From: Rickettsia endosymbiont of Culicoides impunctatus
GTDB lineage: Bacteria; Pseudomonadota; Alphaproteobacteria; Rickettsiales; Rickettsiaceae
Direction of reading: 5' to 3'
Length of the DNA: 64,000 bases
NCBI GenBank assembly: GCA_020410785.1
Contig: CP084573.1
Span: forward strand, 992,001-1,056,000
Below the pieces are notes generated by a model. It saw only the letters and a list, made by a program, of their open reading frames with translations. It was not told where the DNA came from and made no database searches. Made by a program: the position numbers and the translations under genes. Below, one piece after another: positions 18,233 to 27,752 of this stretch; position 1 is the stretch's first letter, and each line of letters begins with the position of its first letter.

Positions 18233-19438
18233 TTAGACCGAGTTATATGTATCTTTATCCAGAGTACCTTCACTATTATCGATAATCAAGGTAATTGTTG
18301 CATCACCTGTAATATTAATGGTCGTACGTAACATATCTAATATCCTGTCAATTCCAGCGATTATAGCAACCCCCTCAATCGGTAAGTTGATTGAAGACAG
18401 AACCATAGGTAGCATTATTAAGGAAGCTCCAGGAATACCAGCTCCACCGATAGATCCAAGAGTTGAGGTAATAATAATTACTAAATAATCATGTAATGCT
18501 AAATCTACCCCCATCATTTGTGCAAAAAATATAGTGGTAAGAGCTAAGTTTATCGCAAACCCATCCATATTTATCGATGCACCAAGCGGCAATACAAAAG
18601 AAGTGCTAGATTCAGATATACCTAGTCGTTCACGACAAACTTGCATAGTAGTGGCAAGCGTTGCCTTACTACTAGAAGTAGAAAAGGCAAGTACCTGATA
18701 TTCTAGACTTTTTCTATAAAAAGGTAATGGTGATATTCGACAGAATAGATAAATTAACATGCCAAAAATACCATATTGACATATCATAGCAATAACTACC
18801 GCAGCAACTAATTTGGACAAGCTAATCATTACATCAAAGCCCTGAGTACCAACTATCCAAGCCGTTAAAGCAAATGCACCATATGGAGAAATCTGAATGA
18901 TCATTGAGATCATTTTTAACACCACTTTTGATAATATATGAAATAAATTCTTAATTGGTTCAGCACTAATACCCATTTTATTTATCACAAGTCCAAAAAA
19001 TATTGCAAAGAATACAATTTGTAAAACATTAGAATTGGCAAATGAACCTACTACATTCTCGGGCACAATACTTACAAAAAAGTTAAGTATGTTAAAGGAT
19101 TTTTCTTGCGGTATAGTTTGTGCAACATCAAAGTTAATATGTACACCATGCCCTGGCTTTAATATAAGAGCAACTGTAATACCAAAAACTACGGCAAAGA
19201 AGGTCGTGCCTAAGAAAGCTGCAACCGCCTTTAACCCCACTCTACCAAGAGAAGCAGGGTCATTCATACTAGTTATGCCCGCTACTAAACTAAAAAATAT
19301 TAAAGGAGCAATAATCATTTTTATCAAACGCAGAAAAATATCTCCTACCGGTTTTATGTAAGATACATATTCAGGAAAATATATACCAAACACTATACCT
19401 AAGATTAACCCCAATGTAACTTTTTTCCATAATTTCAT
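18233..19438 (-). CDS. Dicarboxylate/amino acid:cation symporter (GltP/DctA type)
   Basis: The 401-residue DAACS-family carrier has about eight membrane helices plus re-entrant loops. It has the serine-rich STSSSKATLATTM loop, NMDGFAINLAL, and the GGAGIPGASLIML hairpin. These carriers import glutamate, aspartate or C4-dicarboxylates with sodium or protons. In an intracellular bacterium that burns host glutamate through the TCA cycle it is a likely carbon-uptake system. Exact substrate is not decidable from motifs. Confidence 0.92.
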   Translation of the reverse strand: MKLWKKVTLGLILGIVFGIYFPEYVSYIKPVGDIFLRLIKMIIAPLIFFSLVAGITSMNDPASLGRVGLKAVAAFLGTTFFAVVFGITVALILKPGHGVHINFDVAQTIPQEKSFNILNFFVSIVPENVVGSFANSNVLQIVFFAIFFGLVINKMGISAEPIKNLFHILSKVVLKMISMIIQISPYGAFALTAWIVGTQGFDVMISLSKLVAAVVIAMICQYGIFGMLIYLFCRISPLPFYRKSLEYQVLAFSTSSSKATLATTMQVCRERLGISESSTSFVLPLGASINMDGFAINLALTTIFFAQMMGVDLALHDYLVIIITSTLGSIGGAGIPGASLIMLPMVLSSINLPIEGVAIIAGIDRILDMLRTTINITGDATITLIIDNSEGTLDKDTYNSV

Positions 19439-19584
19439 TATTATACTTAATTAAATTAAAGAGTGTTTTAAACTTATTTTACTGATTTCAGGTGAATGCC
19501 TATAGTAAAAACTAGTTGTACTATAATTACAACTCTTTTTGCTATAATTGAGTAAATCTTAATTCTAATAAACACTCTCTTAAA

Positions 19585-19899
19585 TTAGATACTTTGAGTT
19601 ACCCAGTTTAAATACGCCGGTAGCCCATCTTGAATGTCGAGCTTTATTATTTGAGGAAGATCATAATTGTGTATATCAATAATCATCTTTTCTATTGCAT
19701 TATAGTTATCAGACTTGGCTTTTACTACAATACGAAATTCTGGTACAGAAGATATCTTACATTCCCATTTAAAATAGCTGACTACATTGTCTACTTGTAT
19801 GCAAGCAGCTAAATTTGCTTCCAACAAACTAATGGTTAGTTTGTCTACTACTTGCTGGTCATCGGTCGTAGTTAAAATTACACAACATCTTTGTACCAC
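19585..19899 (-). CDS. cutA: CutA divalent-cation tolerance protein
   Basis: The 104-residue protein matches CutA: CVILTTTDDQQVVDKLTISLLEANLAACIQVDNVVSYFKWE, then the C-terminal LPQIIKLDIQDGLPAYLNWV. CutA forms PII-like trimers and is linked to copper tolerance in E. coli, though its role elsewhere is debated. It begins immediately after the queD stop, so the two are probably co-transcribed. Confidence 0.92.
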   Translation of the reverse strand: MVQRCCVILTTTDDQQVVDKLTISLLEANLAACIQVDNVVSYFKWECKISSVPEFRIVVKAKSDNYNAIEKMIIDIHNYDLPQIIKLDIQDGLPAYLNWVTQSI

Positions 19900-20316
19900 T
19901 TATACCTCAACAAAGCAATTAGGTGTTTCAAATAATTTGACTTTTGCAATAAAAAGGGAACTATTAGTAAATAATTTTGGCAAGATATCCAACTTTAAGT
20001 GTAATGCTATATTTTCTGCTGTTGGATTTTGTTGCATATAATATATTTTCTGACCAGTCCAGTCACATATTTTATCTCCTATCTCTTTATCATTTTGATG
20101 TAATATAATATTATGATCAAAATTATCATCTATCCAGTGTTTTATTACCGATTTCATGTGACCAAAATCTACAACCATACCAAGATTATCAACCACATCA
20201 GATCCAGCGGTAACTTCAAGGACATAACGATGACCGTGTAAAAATTTACATTTATTCTCATGCCCAATCACTCTATGAGCTGCATCAAATTCAATTCTGC
20301 GAGTACATTTTATCAT
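19900..20316 (-). CDS. queD: QueD, 6-carboxy-tetrahydropterin synthase
   Basis: The 138-residue T-fold protein has the zinc histidines in [19 protein letters not shown], the catalytic Cys of that same block, and FDHNIIL with [11 protein letters not shown]. It converts dihydroneopterin triphosphate to 6-carboxytetrahydropterin in the queuosine/preQ0 route (or acts as a PTPS-like protein). It lies directly upstream of cutA. Confidence 0.92.
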   Translation of the reverse strand: MIKCTRRIEFDAAHRVIGHENKCKFLHGHRYVLEVTAGSDVVDNLGMVVDFGHMKSVIKHWIDDNFDHNIILHQNDKEIGDKICDWTGQKIYYMQQNPTAENIALHLKLDILPKLFTNSSLFIAKVKLFETPNCFVEV

Positions 20317-20373
20317 AATTTCTTCTTCAGTATCTTATATTACCCAAAAATATTTTGTCAGCAATGGTGTAAA

Positions 20374-20416
20374 CGTCATTGCGGGAAACCACTTTAGTGG
20401 CTACGAAGCAATCCAA
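20374..20416. repeat. Family A repeat unit
   Basis: ACGTCATTGCGGGAAACCACTTTAGTGGCTACGAAGCAATCCA (in part) matches the family A units elsewhere. It ends three bases before the stop of the restriction-like fragment at 20419-20580 and may mark where that gene was cut. Confidence 0.75.
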
Positions 20417-20418
20417 AT

Positions 20419-20580
20419 TTATAGTAATTTTGGTGAATAAAGCATTTTTCCTTTGCTTGTTTTCTCTTGGCTGACCTTATTTTTCTTTATGTCATTTATC
20501 GCTTTTATTGATTCATGAACTTCTTGAAAAATTTTAGGATAATCAAGTTGTAAAATTTGTCTTCCCCCAAGATGAGAATA
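20419..20580 (-). pseudogene. C-terminal gene fragment, probably from a restriction endonuclease
   Basis: A 53-codon open frame (YSHLGGRQILQLDYPKIFQE ... MLYSPKLL, then TAA) has normal-looking protein composition but no start; it is preceded by an in-frame TAA. It lies on the same strand just after the DNA methylase at 20600-21541, the place where a cognate endonuclease usually sits. I infer it is the remaining tail of that enzyme. I cannot name the enzyme family from this fragment. Confidence 0.35.
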
Positions 20581-20599
20581 TTAATAAACTATTTTCATA

Positions 20600-21541
20600 T
20601 TATACTGTTTCAGGTTCATAGACGGGTTTATTCATTTCTCTAACCATAATAGTTCCATTTAATGTTTCTTTAATTCTTTTTTTTGAAATATTTATATATT
20701 TTTTATCTATTTCTGCCCCTATACATTTTCTAGAATTTTTTAGACTTGCAACAAAAGAACTACCAGAACCAACAAAAGGATCTAAAACAATATCATTTTT
20801 TTTGGTCATTGATAAAACCAACCTTTCAACTAAACCGACAGGAAATTGACACGGGTGTTCCGTTTTTTCTATATGATTACTTTTTACATTTGGAATATCC
20901 CAAACATCTGATGGGTTTTTACCTTTTGGATTACAAGACAATTCCCCTTTTTTGTTACCTTTAAAATATTTTTTATTAGGATATTTTTGAGGTATCCTAA
21001 CAGCATCTAAGTCAAAGTAATAATTGTCGGTTTTACTAAACCACATAATAGTTTCATGTCTTCCAGAGAATCTTTTTGAAGCGTGTAATCCATGTCCAAA
21101 ATGCCAAATAACCCTATTTCTCATTTTCATTTTTAATTCTGAAAATATAGGATATAATAAAATATCTAAAGGTATTACTTCTCCATTTTCTACATAATTA
21201 CCGACCTGCCAACAAATATGTCCATCATCTTTTAGCACTCTATAGCACTCATTGATGACTTCTTTTTGCCAATTATAATATTTATTAATATCTAATTTTT
21301 TTTCGTATTCCTTACCTATGTTATATGGCGGTGATGTTATTATTAAATTTATACTGTTATCTGGAATTTGTTTTAATAATTTCATGCAATCACCTTCAAA
21401 TAGGGTTGCTTGATTATTTAAATCAAAACTATTTTTTAAGATATTATATTCTTGTTTTTGACAAGACAAATTATTTACAAGTTCACTAAAACTATAATTC
21501 TTTTCCTGTATTTCAGATATTCTAATTGCTTCTTGTGTCAT
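20600..21541 (-). CDS. Beta-class DNA methyltransferase (N6-adenine/N4-cytosine)
   Basis: The 313-residue methylase has the catalytic TSPPYN motif (about residues 89-94) ahead of the SAM motif DPFVGSGSSFVAS (about residues 255-267), which is the beta-class order. WDIPNVKSNHIEKTEHPCQFPVGLVERLV between them is typical of restriction-modification enzymes. It probably was part of a type II system; the only companion left is a C-terminal fragment just downstream, so it appears to be an orphan. The gene is flanked by conserved housekeeping genes, which suggests insertion by horizontal transfer. Confidence 0.88.
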   Translation of the reverse strand: MTQEAIRISEIQEKNYSFSELVNNLSCQKQEYNILKNSFDLNNQATLFEGDCMKLLKQIPDNSINLIITSPPYNIGKEYEKKLDINKYYNWQKEVINECYRVLKDDGHICWQVGNYVENGEVIPLDILLYPIFSELKMKMRNRVIWHFGHGLHASKRFSGRHETIMWFSKTDNYYFDLDAVRIPQKYPNKKYFKGNKKGELSCNPKGKNPSDVWDIPNVKSNHIEKTEHPCQFPVGLVERLVLSMTKKNDIVLDPFVGSGSSFVASLKNSRKCIGAEIDKKYINISKKRIKETLNGTIMVREMNKPVYEPETV

Positions 21542-21581
21542 ATTATAGAAAGCTAAAGTTTTTTATACGTTACTTAGAAAT

Positions 21582-22973
21582 TCAACAAATATTCTTTCGA
21601 GCAAAACCTATAGCTTTTAGATATTCACATAGTTTGGTAAAAACTGGTTTTGGTAAAATATTTAGTGTAGAAATTTCAATATATTTATCATTTTTTAATT
21701 CAAAAGAAAAAGATGGTGACTGAAATCTTGGCCCATCAATTTCCCTAGCAATTTTTATAAAATTACCTATTATATGACTGTTACAATAATCATACTGATC
21801 AATCATTCTTTTTGCCAGCCTATTAATATATGTATCACTTTTGGATGTATAGCTAAGTGCAAGAGCGTTACTCATCATCAATCGTTGACGATGAGTAAAA
21901 GGAATATCTGAAGCTAAAATAAATGCAACAATAAAATTAGAACGCAGTGTTCTATCAATATTTTTATTATATTGTGCAAGCATTATAACCAAAGCAATTA
22001 TACTAATTGTCGTGGTATCTGGTTGAATTAATATAGGTTTAATAACTTCTGTATAATTTTTGATATTACAAGTAGTTTCGTCAAAATTTACTAATGTCTT
22101 GATTCGTTCATAGATAATATCTTTTTGCTGTTCTTCTTTAGGAAGACAATCAAATCTAACCCCTTCTTTTAAACCATAATTTGAAATTATTACCTTTTCC
22201 GGTAAGAAGACATTTAGCATAGATTTTGCTACTAAAATTGCATTGGCATGAATTCTTGACTTATATTGCTTTTTCTCACTGATAGAATTAGCCAATCTTT
22301 CAAGATATAGCTCAAATTCCTTACTGTTTATTTCAAGGTTATGTAAGTTTTTAAGAGGGTAATGAACAAACTCCATATAAGAACGCCCCATTAATCTTAA
22401 AGCTCCTCCTATTAAGTATAAGTTTTGGCAATGTAATTCTTCAAATTCTTTCTTGATCATTTGACTAATTATATCAATATCATCAAAGTGATTATTAGCG
22501 ATTAGACCAGTACCTAAAGGTAAAGACTTTAAGATACCAACCTTTCTGTCTTTAATTTGGACAAGCTCAAGACTACCTCCACCTAAGTCTGCTGCTATAC
22601 CACAAGCGTCATTGATACCAGAAATTAATCCGGTAGCTGTAAGATAAGCCTCGCGGTCGCCAGAAATAATTTCAATATCAATATTAAATTTTCTTTTAAC
22701 TATCCCTCTAAACTCTTCAGCTCTTGGATGTCCTCTAAGTACAGCAGTAGCAACGCATTTAACATCTGTTACTGATAACCTATCAAAAATATGTACCAAA
22801 TATTGTAGCAACAAATATGCTTGATGCTTGATGTCTATGTTATCTAGATTAAGTAAATTAATAATATCACTTTTAAATTTATCATTAAAAATTTCTGGAG
22901 CTCCAAGCCTATCACATTCATAGACTACAGCTCTCACGGCATTATAACCAATATCAATAATAGCTGAACGCAT
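21582..22973 (-). CDS. Ppx/GppA-family phosphatase
   Basis: The 463-residue protein has the actin-like ATPase fold: N-terminal AIIDIGYNAVRAVVYE, GDREAYLTATG, and GIAADLGGGSLELVQI, with a C-terminal helical region. Members hydrolyse polyphosphate or pppGpp. Given the separate RelA/SpoT pieces in this window, a role in alarmone or polyphosphate balance is possible but unproven. It lies 30 bases downstream of virD4 on the same strand. Confidence 0.88.
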   Translation of the reverse strand: MRSAIIDIGYNAVRAVVYECDRLGAPEIFNDKFKSDIINLLNLDNIDIKHQAYLLLQYLVHIFDRLSVTDVKCVATAVLRGHPRAEEFRGIVKRKFNIDIEIISGDREAYLTATGLISGINDACGIAADLGGGSLELVQIKDRKVGILKSLPLGTGLIANNHFDDIDIISQMIKKEFEELHCQNLYLIGGALRLMGRSYMEFVHYPLKNLHNLEINSKEFELYLERLANSISEKKQYKSRIHANAILVAKSMLNVFLPEKVIISNYGLKEGVRFDCLPKEEQQKDIIYERIKTLVNFDETTCNIKNYTEVIKPILIQPDTTTISIIALVIMLAQYNKNIDRTLRSNFIVAFILASDIPFTHRQRLMMSNALALSYTSKSDTYINRLAKRMIDQYDYCNSHIIGNFIKIAREIDGPRFQSPSFSFELKNDKYIEISTLNILPKPVFTKLCEYLKAIGFARKNIC

Positions 22974-23003
22974 AGAGATTTATCTTACTTCTTACTTACA
23001 AAA

Positions 23004-24773
23004 TTAATCTTCTTTAGTGGTAGAATCTGTATTTTCTTGATCCTCATCTACATTATTTTTATTTGGATCATAAGGTTTTTGAGTTGGAATAAATGTAGGG
23101 GGTAATAGCCTATTTGTAAAGAACTTATCTTCATAATACTTAATTTTTAAAGATTTTATAGGCGGGAAAGATTCAATTAAAACGATTTGTTCATCTTTTG
23201 GTAATTGAATTACTTCTTGAGGTAAAAGCAGAGCTCTTGAAACTTGCGATACATTCTGCGTTCTTGTTGAAATATTTAGATCAAAAAATATTGGTTTACT
23301 ATAAGAGCGTTGTTCAACTGTCTTATTACCAACTAGCTGAGATATTAAGTTAGCTGTTTCATAGTTATTAGCTGCAAAAGTAATACGATATGTAGAATTT
23401 GACAGAAACGAATTCATACCAGCATCCTCATAAGTTCCTTTGAGCTGTTGAGTATCTTGGATAATCAAGAATAGACGAACTCTATATCCCCTGAAGAAGG
23501 CGATACCAGCCTTAAATGTTTCCATTTTTCCTAAAGTAGGGAATTCATCAAGTAAGAACATCACCCCATAAGGCTCTTCTTTTAGATCAGGCATTTTACG
23601 ACTTAAAAATTCTGTAGCCTGCTGGTAAAAAACCTGCATCAGTTTTTGCAAACGTTGTATGTTATCAGGAGTTAGACCAACATACACTGTTGTTTTAATC
23701 TTTTTAAACTCAAGTATATTAAAGTCAGATGAGGCAGTAGCAGCATCAATAAGGGGATTTGCCCATAATTCTAAGGAGGAGTTCATTGTTGAGATAACAC
23801 CTGAACGTTCTTTATCTGCTTTTTGTAAAAATGCTGCTATATTCATATAGGCAACAGGATGTATTACTTTGCCTAAAGTATCTAAAACTACTGCCAAATT
23901 ATACACTACGTCATCACTACGCATTATTCTCACAACTTCACCAAAAGATTTAGTTTTTGTTGGGTCAGCAATTAAGTATAGTACCACACCGAGAAATAAA
24001 CTGCGTGCCTCATTATTCCAAAAATCTTTTTCAGGCATAATCAGATTTGAGATTTTTTGTACGTCATCCACCATTTGACCTGGTTTGGTACTTACCCAAT
24101 CTATCGGATTGTAGCAATGAGTTATCCCATCAGGATTTGATGGCTCCCAAACAAATACACGTTGCCCTTGTTTTTGCCGCCAACCACTTGTAAGACCATG
24201 ATTTTCCAGCTTAATGTCATGTACTATTATAGAATGTTCCCAAAATAATAAATTGGGAATAACAAATCCTACACCTTTACCTGAACCGGTTGGGGCGAAA
24301 AGTAAAGCATGTTGAAACCCATCAGCAACAAAATATCCGCCACTATTAGTACCAAGTAACATACCATGTTTTGCCCTTAGACTAGCTCTACTTATATCAT
24401 CTTCAGTAGCCCAACTAGCATCACCATAAACTTTCTCTGGCTGAGTAAAAAATTGTAAACTTTTTATTCTTTTAAAATTCTTCCAATAGAATATGATGAC
24501 TATAATTGTTGGCATAGTCAGGGCTAATATTAACTTAATTTTTAAGTAATTATATGCTTGAATATCTAATTGTGACCATACACTAACTAACCAATAAAAC
24601 CACTTATAAGCTATGTCTATGGCTACTAAGTCAATATTTAGGACTCTAGTTTCGTTAGTAATAAATGCAACTATCGCCCCACTTACCCATATCGTACAAA
24701 ATATTACCAATGGGTGTATTATAGCATGCCCTAAAATGTTACGAGTAAGTTTTTGTATTTTATGCCATTCCAT
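23004..24773 (-). CDS. virD4: VirD4 type IV coupling ATPase (RvhD4)
   Basis: The 589-residue protein has two N-terminal membrane segments (about residues 20-40 and 80-97), a Walker A APTGSGKGVGF at 160-170, and Walker B VMFLLDEFPTLG. It is the coupling protein that recruits effectors to the type IV secretion channel. It lies 2 bases downstream of virB11, so the cluster is virB8-virB9-virB10-virB11-virD4, in the order seen for rickettsial rvh genes. Confidence 0.96.
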   Translation of the reverse strand: MEWHKIQKLTRNILGHAIIHPLVIFCTIWVSGAIVAFITNETRVLNIDLVAIDIAYKWFYWLVSVWSQLDIQAYNYLKIKLILALTMPTIIVIIFYWKNFKRIKSLQFFTQPEKVYGDASWATEDDISRASLRAKHGMLLGTNSGGYFVADGFQHALLFAPTGSGKGVGFVIPNLLFWEHSIIVHDIKLENHGLTSGWRQKQGQRVFVWEPSNPDGITHCYNPIDWVSTKPGQMVDDVQKISNLIMPEKDFWNNEARSLFLGVVLYLIADPTKTKSFGEVVRIMRSDDVVYNLAVVLDTLGKVIHPVAYMNIAAFLQKADKERSGVISTMNSSLELWANPLIDAATASSDFNILEFKKIKTTVYVGLTPDNIQRLQKLMQVFYQQATEFLSRKMPDLKEEPYGVMFLLDEFPTLGKMETFKAGIAFFRGYRVRLFLIIQDTQQLKGTYEDAGMNSFLSNSTYRITFAANNYETANLISQLVGNKTVEQRSYSKPIFFDLNISTRTQNVSQVSRALLLPQEVIQLPKDEQIVLIESFPPIKSLKIKYYEDKFFTNRLLPPTFIPTQKPYDPNKNNVDEDQENTDSTTKED

Positions 24774-24775
24774 CG

Positions 24776-25768
24776 TTAGCCTTGCCTATTCTTACTATAG
24801 TATATTTCTGAGACATATCTTTTACCGCCACTACCTCGCTTTAATTGTACCACAATATCGACGACCGCTAATATATATTTTTTTACCTCATCCGGTGGCA
24901 TACCTAGACTAGCTTGCATAACCATTAACTTAAGTTGTTCTATAGCCATAGCTGGTGCATCAGCATGTAAAGTAGATATAGAACCAGGATGTCCTGTATT
25001 AATGGCTCGTAAAAAACTAAATGCTTCAGCCCCCCTAAGTTCACCGACAATAATTCTATCAGGTCTTAGACGTAAACACGCCTCAATCAAATCCTGAGTA
25101 GTAACTTTTGCACGCCCTTGCCCCCCTTTTGAAGCTAGGAGATGTAATTTATTAGGATGGCTTGTTAGAATTACCTCTCGTGCATCTTCCACAGTGATTA
25201 ATCGCTCACTATTTGGAATTTCTGCTAAGGCAGCGTTAGTAAAGGTTGTTTTACCAGTGGATGTCCCACCACTAATAATAATATTTTTCTTAGAAATTAC
25301 TGCATGTCGAATAAATTCTTTTATTTTATTTTCTTTCAGATAGTTGTTTAAGATTTCTTCATTCTCGTCAATCAATTCCCCTGTAGATGTTGAATCAAAA
25401 GCTCCCATCTTGTCATATTGATCTAACGTGAGATTCATTGCACTACCTTTCCTGATAGCATACCCAACATAGCCTGGTTCACAAGCAGGAGGAAATACTA
25501 CTTGGATACGGTAACCATTGGGTAATGAGGCGGAAAGTAAAGGTCTTTCTTCGGAAATTATCTGATCAGTTGACTGAGCTACCAACCTACCAAGTGATAT
25601 AAGATGTTCGAAATCAAGCTCAGGTACCAATTTACAAAATTGATCTCCTTTCTTTTCAACCCATACTTCTCCCGGTTTGTTTACCATGATCTCATTAATA
25701 CCATCTTCTGCGAATAATTCTTTAAATGGTAATAGAAAAGTCTCTAATGCAGCAAAATTATCACTCAT
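24776..25768 (-). CDS. virB11: VirB11 secretion ATPase (RvhB11)
   Basis: The 330-residue protein is a hexameric secretion ATPase with an N-terminal domain and a RecA-like C domain: Walker A SGGTSTGKTT at 166-175, the Asp box ITVEDAREV, and LRPDRIIVGELRGAEAF. It powers type IV apparatus assembly and substrate passage at the inner membrane. It overlaps virB10 by 4 bases and is followed by virD4 after 2 bases. Confidence 0.96.
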   Translation of the reverse strand: MSDNFAALETFLLPFKELFAEDGINEIMVNKPGEVWVEKKGDQFCKLVPELDFEHLISLGRLVAQSTDQIISEERPLLSASLPNGYRIQVVFPPACEPGYVGYAIRKGSAMNLTLDQYDKMGAFDSTSTGELIDENEEILNNYLKENKIKEFIRHAVISKKNIIISGGTSTGKTTFTNAALAEIPNSERLITVEDAREVILTSHPNKLHLLASKGGQGRAKVTTQDLIEACLRLRPDRIIVGELRGAEAFSFLRAINTGHPGSISTLHADAPAMAIEQLKLMVMQASLGMPPDEVKKYILAVVDIVVQLKRGSGGKRYVSEIYYSKNRQG

Positions 25769-27219
25769 TTTATTAATCTTGATTTTCTTAGTACAGCTTG
25801 AGGAAATTTATAATCTTTATTGACATAAATCTTGATTATCGTACCTTGATCTATGGTAATAGTTGGTTTAAATTCCTGTTGCTTCATCATATCTTTTACA
25901 GTATTACTGACATCAGTAAAAGCTTGTTTTGAAGCTGCTTGTGCCTGGGTTGGAGTGGTAGCGGTTGCCGTACTAGATAACAAACTAGCTGCTGCACTAG
26001 TTACTGCATTCAATAACGCAATAAGTCTTTGACCAGGTTGTGACCCAACTGGATTACGAGCAGTGTTACAAGCCTGTATCATGGAAATATAGGCTGTTGA
26101 AGCTTTATCAGTAATAGCATTCATCACACTAGAACATATCTGTGCAATTTTAACATCCTCGGTACCGGAACCATTATTAATACTTTGTGCCAAATTTTGT
26201 ATGTTAACAGCGATAGCAGTATTAGCAGCGGTAGCTTGTGCATTAACCGGCGGAGCTACCACCTTGTCAAGAGCAGTGGCAAGTCCAATATTAAATGCTG
26301 ATGATAATACAGCATTGGTTAATCGTTCTTTAAATTTATTATCTACTCTTCCTTGTTCACCTTTCCTTCCAAGATTATCAACAGCCAGAGCATCTAAGTT
26401 AATGGTATAACCACTTGATAGATCGATACGATTCCATATTATGGAAATTCGACCATACGCTCCATCAGTACCAGTTGCATAAACACCAAAAATCTTTGAT
26501 CCTTTAGGAATTAAAATAATCTTCTCCTTTTCAGAGAATACATCTCTGCTAATTATTGCTCTTATCTCTCCACCAAAATCAGTATTAATAGCATTCTCTA
26601 ATACCGCTTCCATTATCTTACCACGAGCCAGAACAAATGCCATATCCCCACGATCTTGAAAATTTGCTTCTTCGGCAATCTGATCAGGTGTTTTTTTCTC
26701 TGGAACTCCTGCAATTAATACTATAGCAGATTTTCTCTTTGCTTCACGACGGTTCTTTTCCTCATCACTTTCAGTTAATTTCCCAGGAAGGGCTGTTGGC
26801 GTAATGGAAGGAAGAGTAGCTTTGTCAGCATTACTATCTCCTGAAGGAGGTGGTAAAGGAACTGTTGGTTCAGTAACTTTAGGGGAGAGAAGTTGTGGAG
26901 GAGGTGGTGGTGGACGATCCACAGGTGCTTCCAGCTTAGGTGCTTCTGGTAATTTTGGAATTTCTGGTATATTTTTAGAGTTATCTTGTGTCGGTTTAGT
27001 AATATCAGTAGGTGCTGACGGAGCTACTACCACCTCCTCTGGTTTATTATCACTAATAAAAAGTTTAAAAAAAATAAATATAAAAACGGCAGAAATGACA
27101 AGCAAAATCGCAATACTTTGCTTAGGATTAGTTGCAACTTTTGACAGTTCATTTTGAACTTCTGGTATGTCTTGTTCCTCTGTACCAGATTGAGAAGTAG
27201 TATTATCTTGTTCTGCCAT
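25765..27219 (-). CDS. virB10: VirB10 core-complex protein (RvhB10)
   Basis: The 484-residue product has a short cytoplasmic N-terminus, one membrane helix (about residues 36-52), a proline-rich periplasmic stretch (about 70-150, with PPPPPP), and the conserved TrbI/VirB10 beta-barrel domain (AVLENAINTDFGGEIRAIIS, ILIPKGSKIFGVYATG). An Ala-rich insertion near residues 300-430 is larger than in the archetype. VirB10 spans both membranes and relays ATPase energy to the outer-membrane pore. Confidence 0.94.
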   Translation of the reverse strand: MAEQDNTTSQSGTEEQDIPEVQNELSKVATNPKQSIAILLVISAVFIFIFFKLFISDNKPEEVVVAPSAPTDITKPTQDNSKNIPEIPKLPEAPKLEAPVDRPPPPPPQLLSPKVTEPTVPLPPPSGDSNADKATLPSITPTALPGKLTESDEEKNRREAKRKSAIVLIAGVPEKKTPDQIAEEANFQDRGDMAFVLARGKIMEAVLENAINTDFGGEIRAIISRDVFSEKEKIILIPKGSKIFGVYATGTDGAYGRISIIWNRIDLSSGYTINLDALAVDNLGRKGEQGRVDNKFKERLTNAVLSSAFNIGLATALDKVVAPPVNAQATAANTAIAVNIQNLAQSINNGSGTEDVKIAQICSSVMNAITDKASTAYISMIQACNTARNPVGSQPGQRLIALLNAVTSAAASLLSSTATATTPTQAQAASKQAFTDVSNTVKDMMKQQEFKPTITIDQGTIIKIYVNKDYKFPQAVLRKSRLIK

Positions 27220-27296
27220 GTTAAATTAATATCAATTTATAAAAAAATCATCTAAAATGTAGATTAGAGCTAACCAGATTAGCACTAACAATAAAT

Positions 27297-27752
27297 CTAT
27301 TGTGTAGTACTAAAGCCTTTCTTAGGATAATAAAACCTAACTACATACACCAAATCCTTTTCACGTCCTTCTTCCAATTCTTTAGATACAACATCGAATT
27401 GGTAAGTCCTTTTATTAGTTATTATAGTCATATTTGTTCTAATGTTTTTTTCCAATGGCTTAATGAATAATCTGTTTGCCAACGGAGTAATTTTCCAAGC
27501 GTATGATTCTCCTAGAACAATATTTTGTATTTCCTCATTTTTGGCAAATTCTATACTTGACTGAAACCCAAAATGTAGAACTAATAAATAAACCTCATTA
27601 GGATTATGTATATAAGTTTTAATTCTGTTATCAGTAGTTATGGCTAGGTCATCTAAATCATTATCTATATGCATATTACTTGTATCAGCATTGGCAATAA
27701 CCGAATACAATAATATTATTGCTGTAAAAAGAAGTCTAGCTATTATCATCAT
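27297..27752 (-). CDS. virB9: Short VirB9-like protein (N-terminal domain only)
   Basis: The 151-residue product has a signal peptide (about residues 1-22, ending IANA) and the VirB9/CagX N-terminal domain (TYIHNPNEVYLLVLHFGFQSSIEFAKNEE). It lacks the C-terminal outer-membrane domain that builds the pore with VirB7; the coding frame simply stops, with no continuation in the 77 bases before virB10. Rickettsiae are known to carry a duplicated, shortened virB9 beside a full one, and this fits the short paralogue. Its 3' neighbour is virB10; its start overlaps virB8 by 17 bases. Confidence 0.82.
   Translation of the reverse strand: MMIIARLLFTAIILLYSVIANADTSNMHIDNDLDDLAITTDNRIKTYIHNPNEVYLLVLHFGFQSSIEFAKNEEIQNIVLGESYAWKITPLANRLFIKPLEKNIRTNMTIITNKRTYQFDVVSKELEEGREKDLVYVVRFYYPKKGFSTTQ

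Noticed and set aside
26804..27157. A Gly/Ser-rich plus-strand frame opposite virB10
   Set aside because: It is antisense to the proline-rich part of VirB10 and shows no family pattern.
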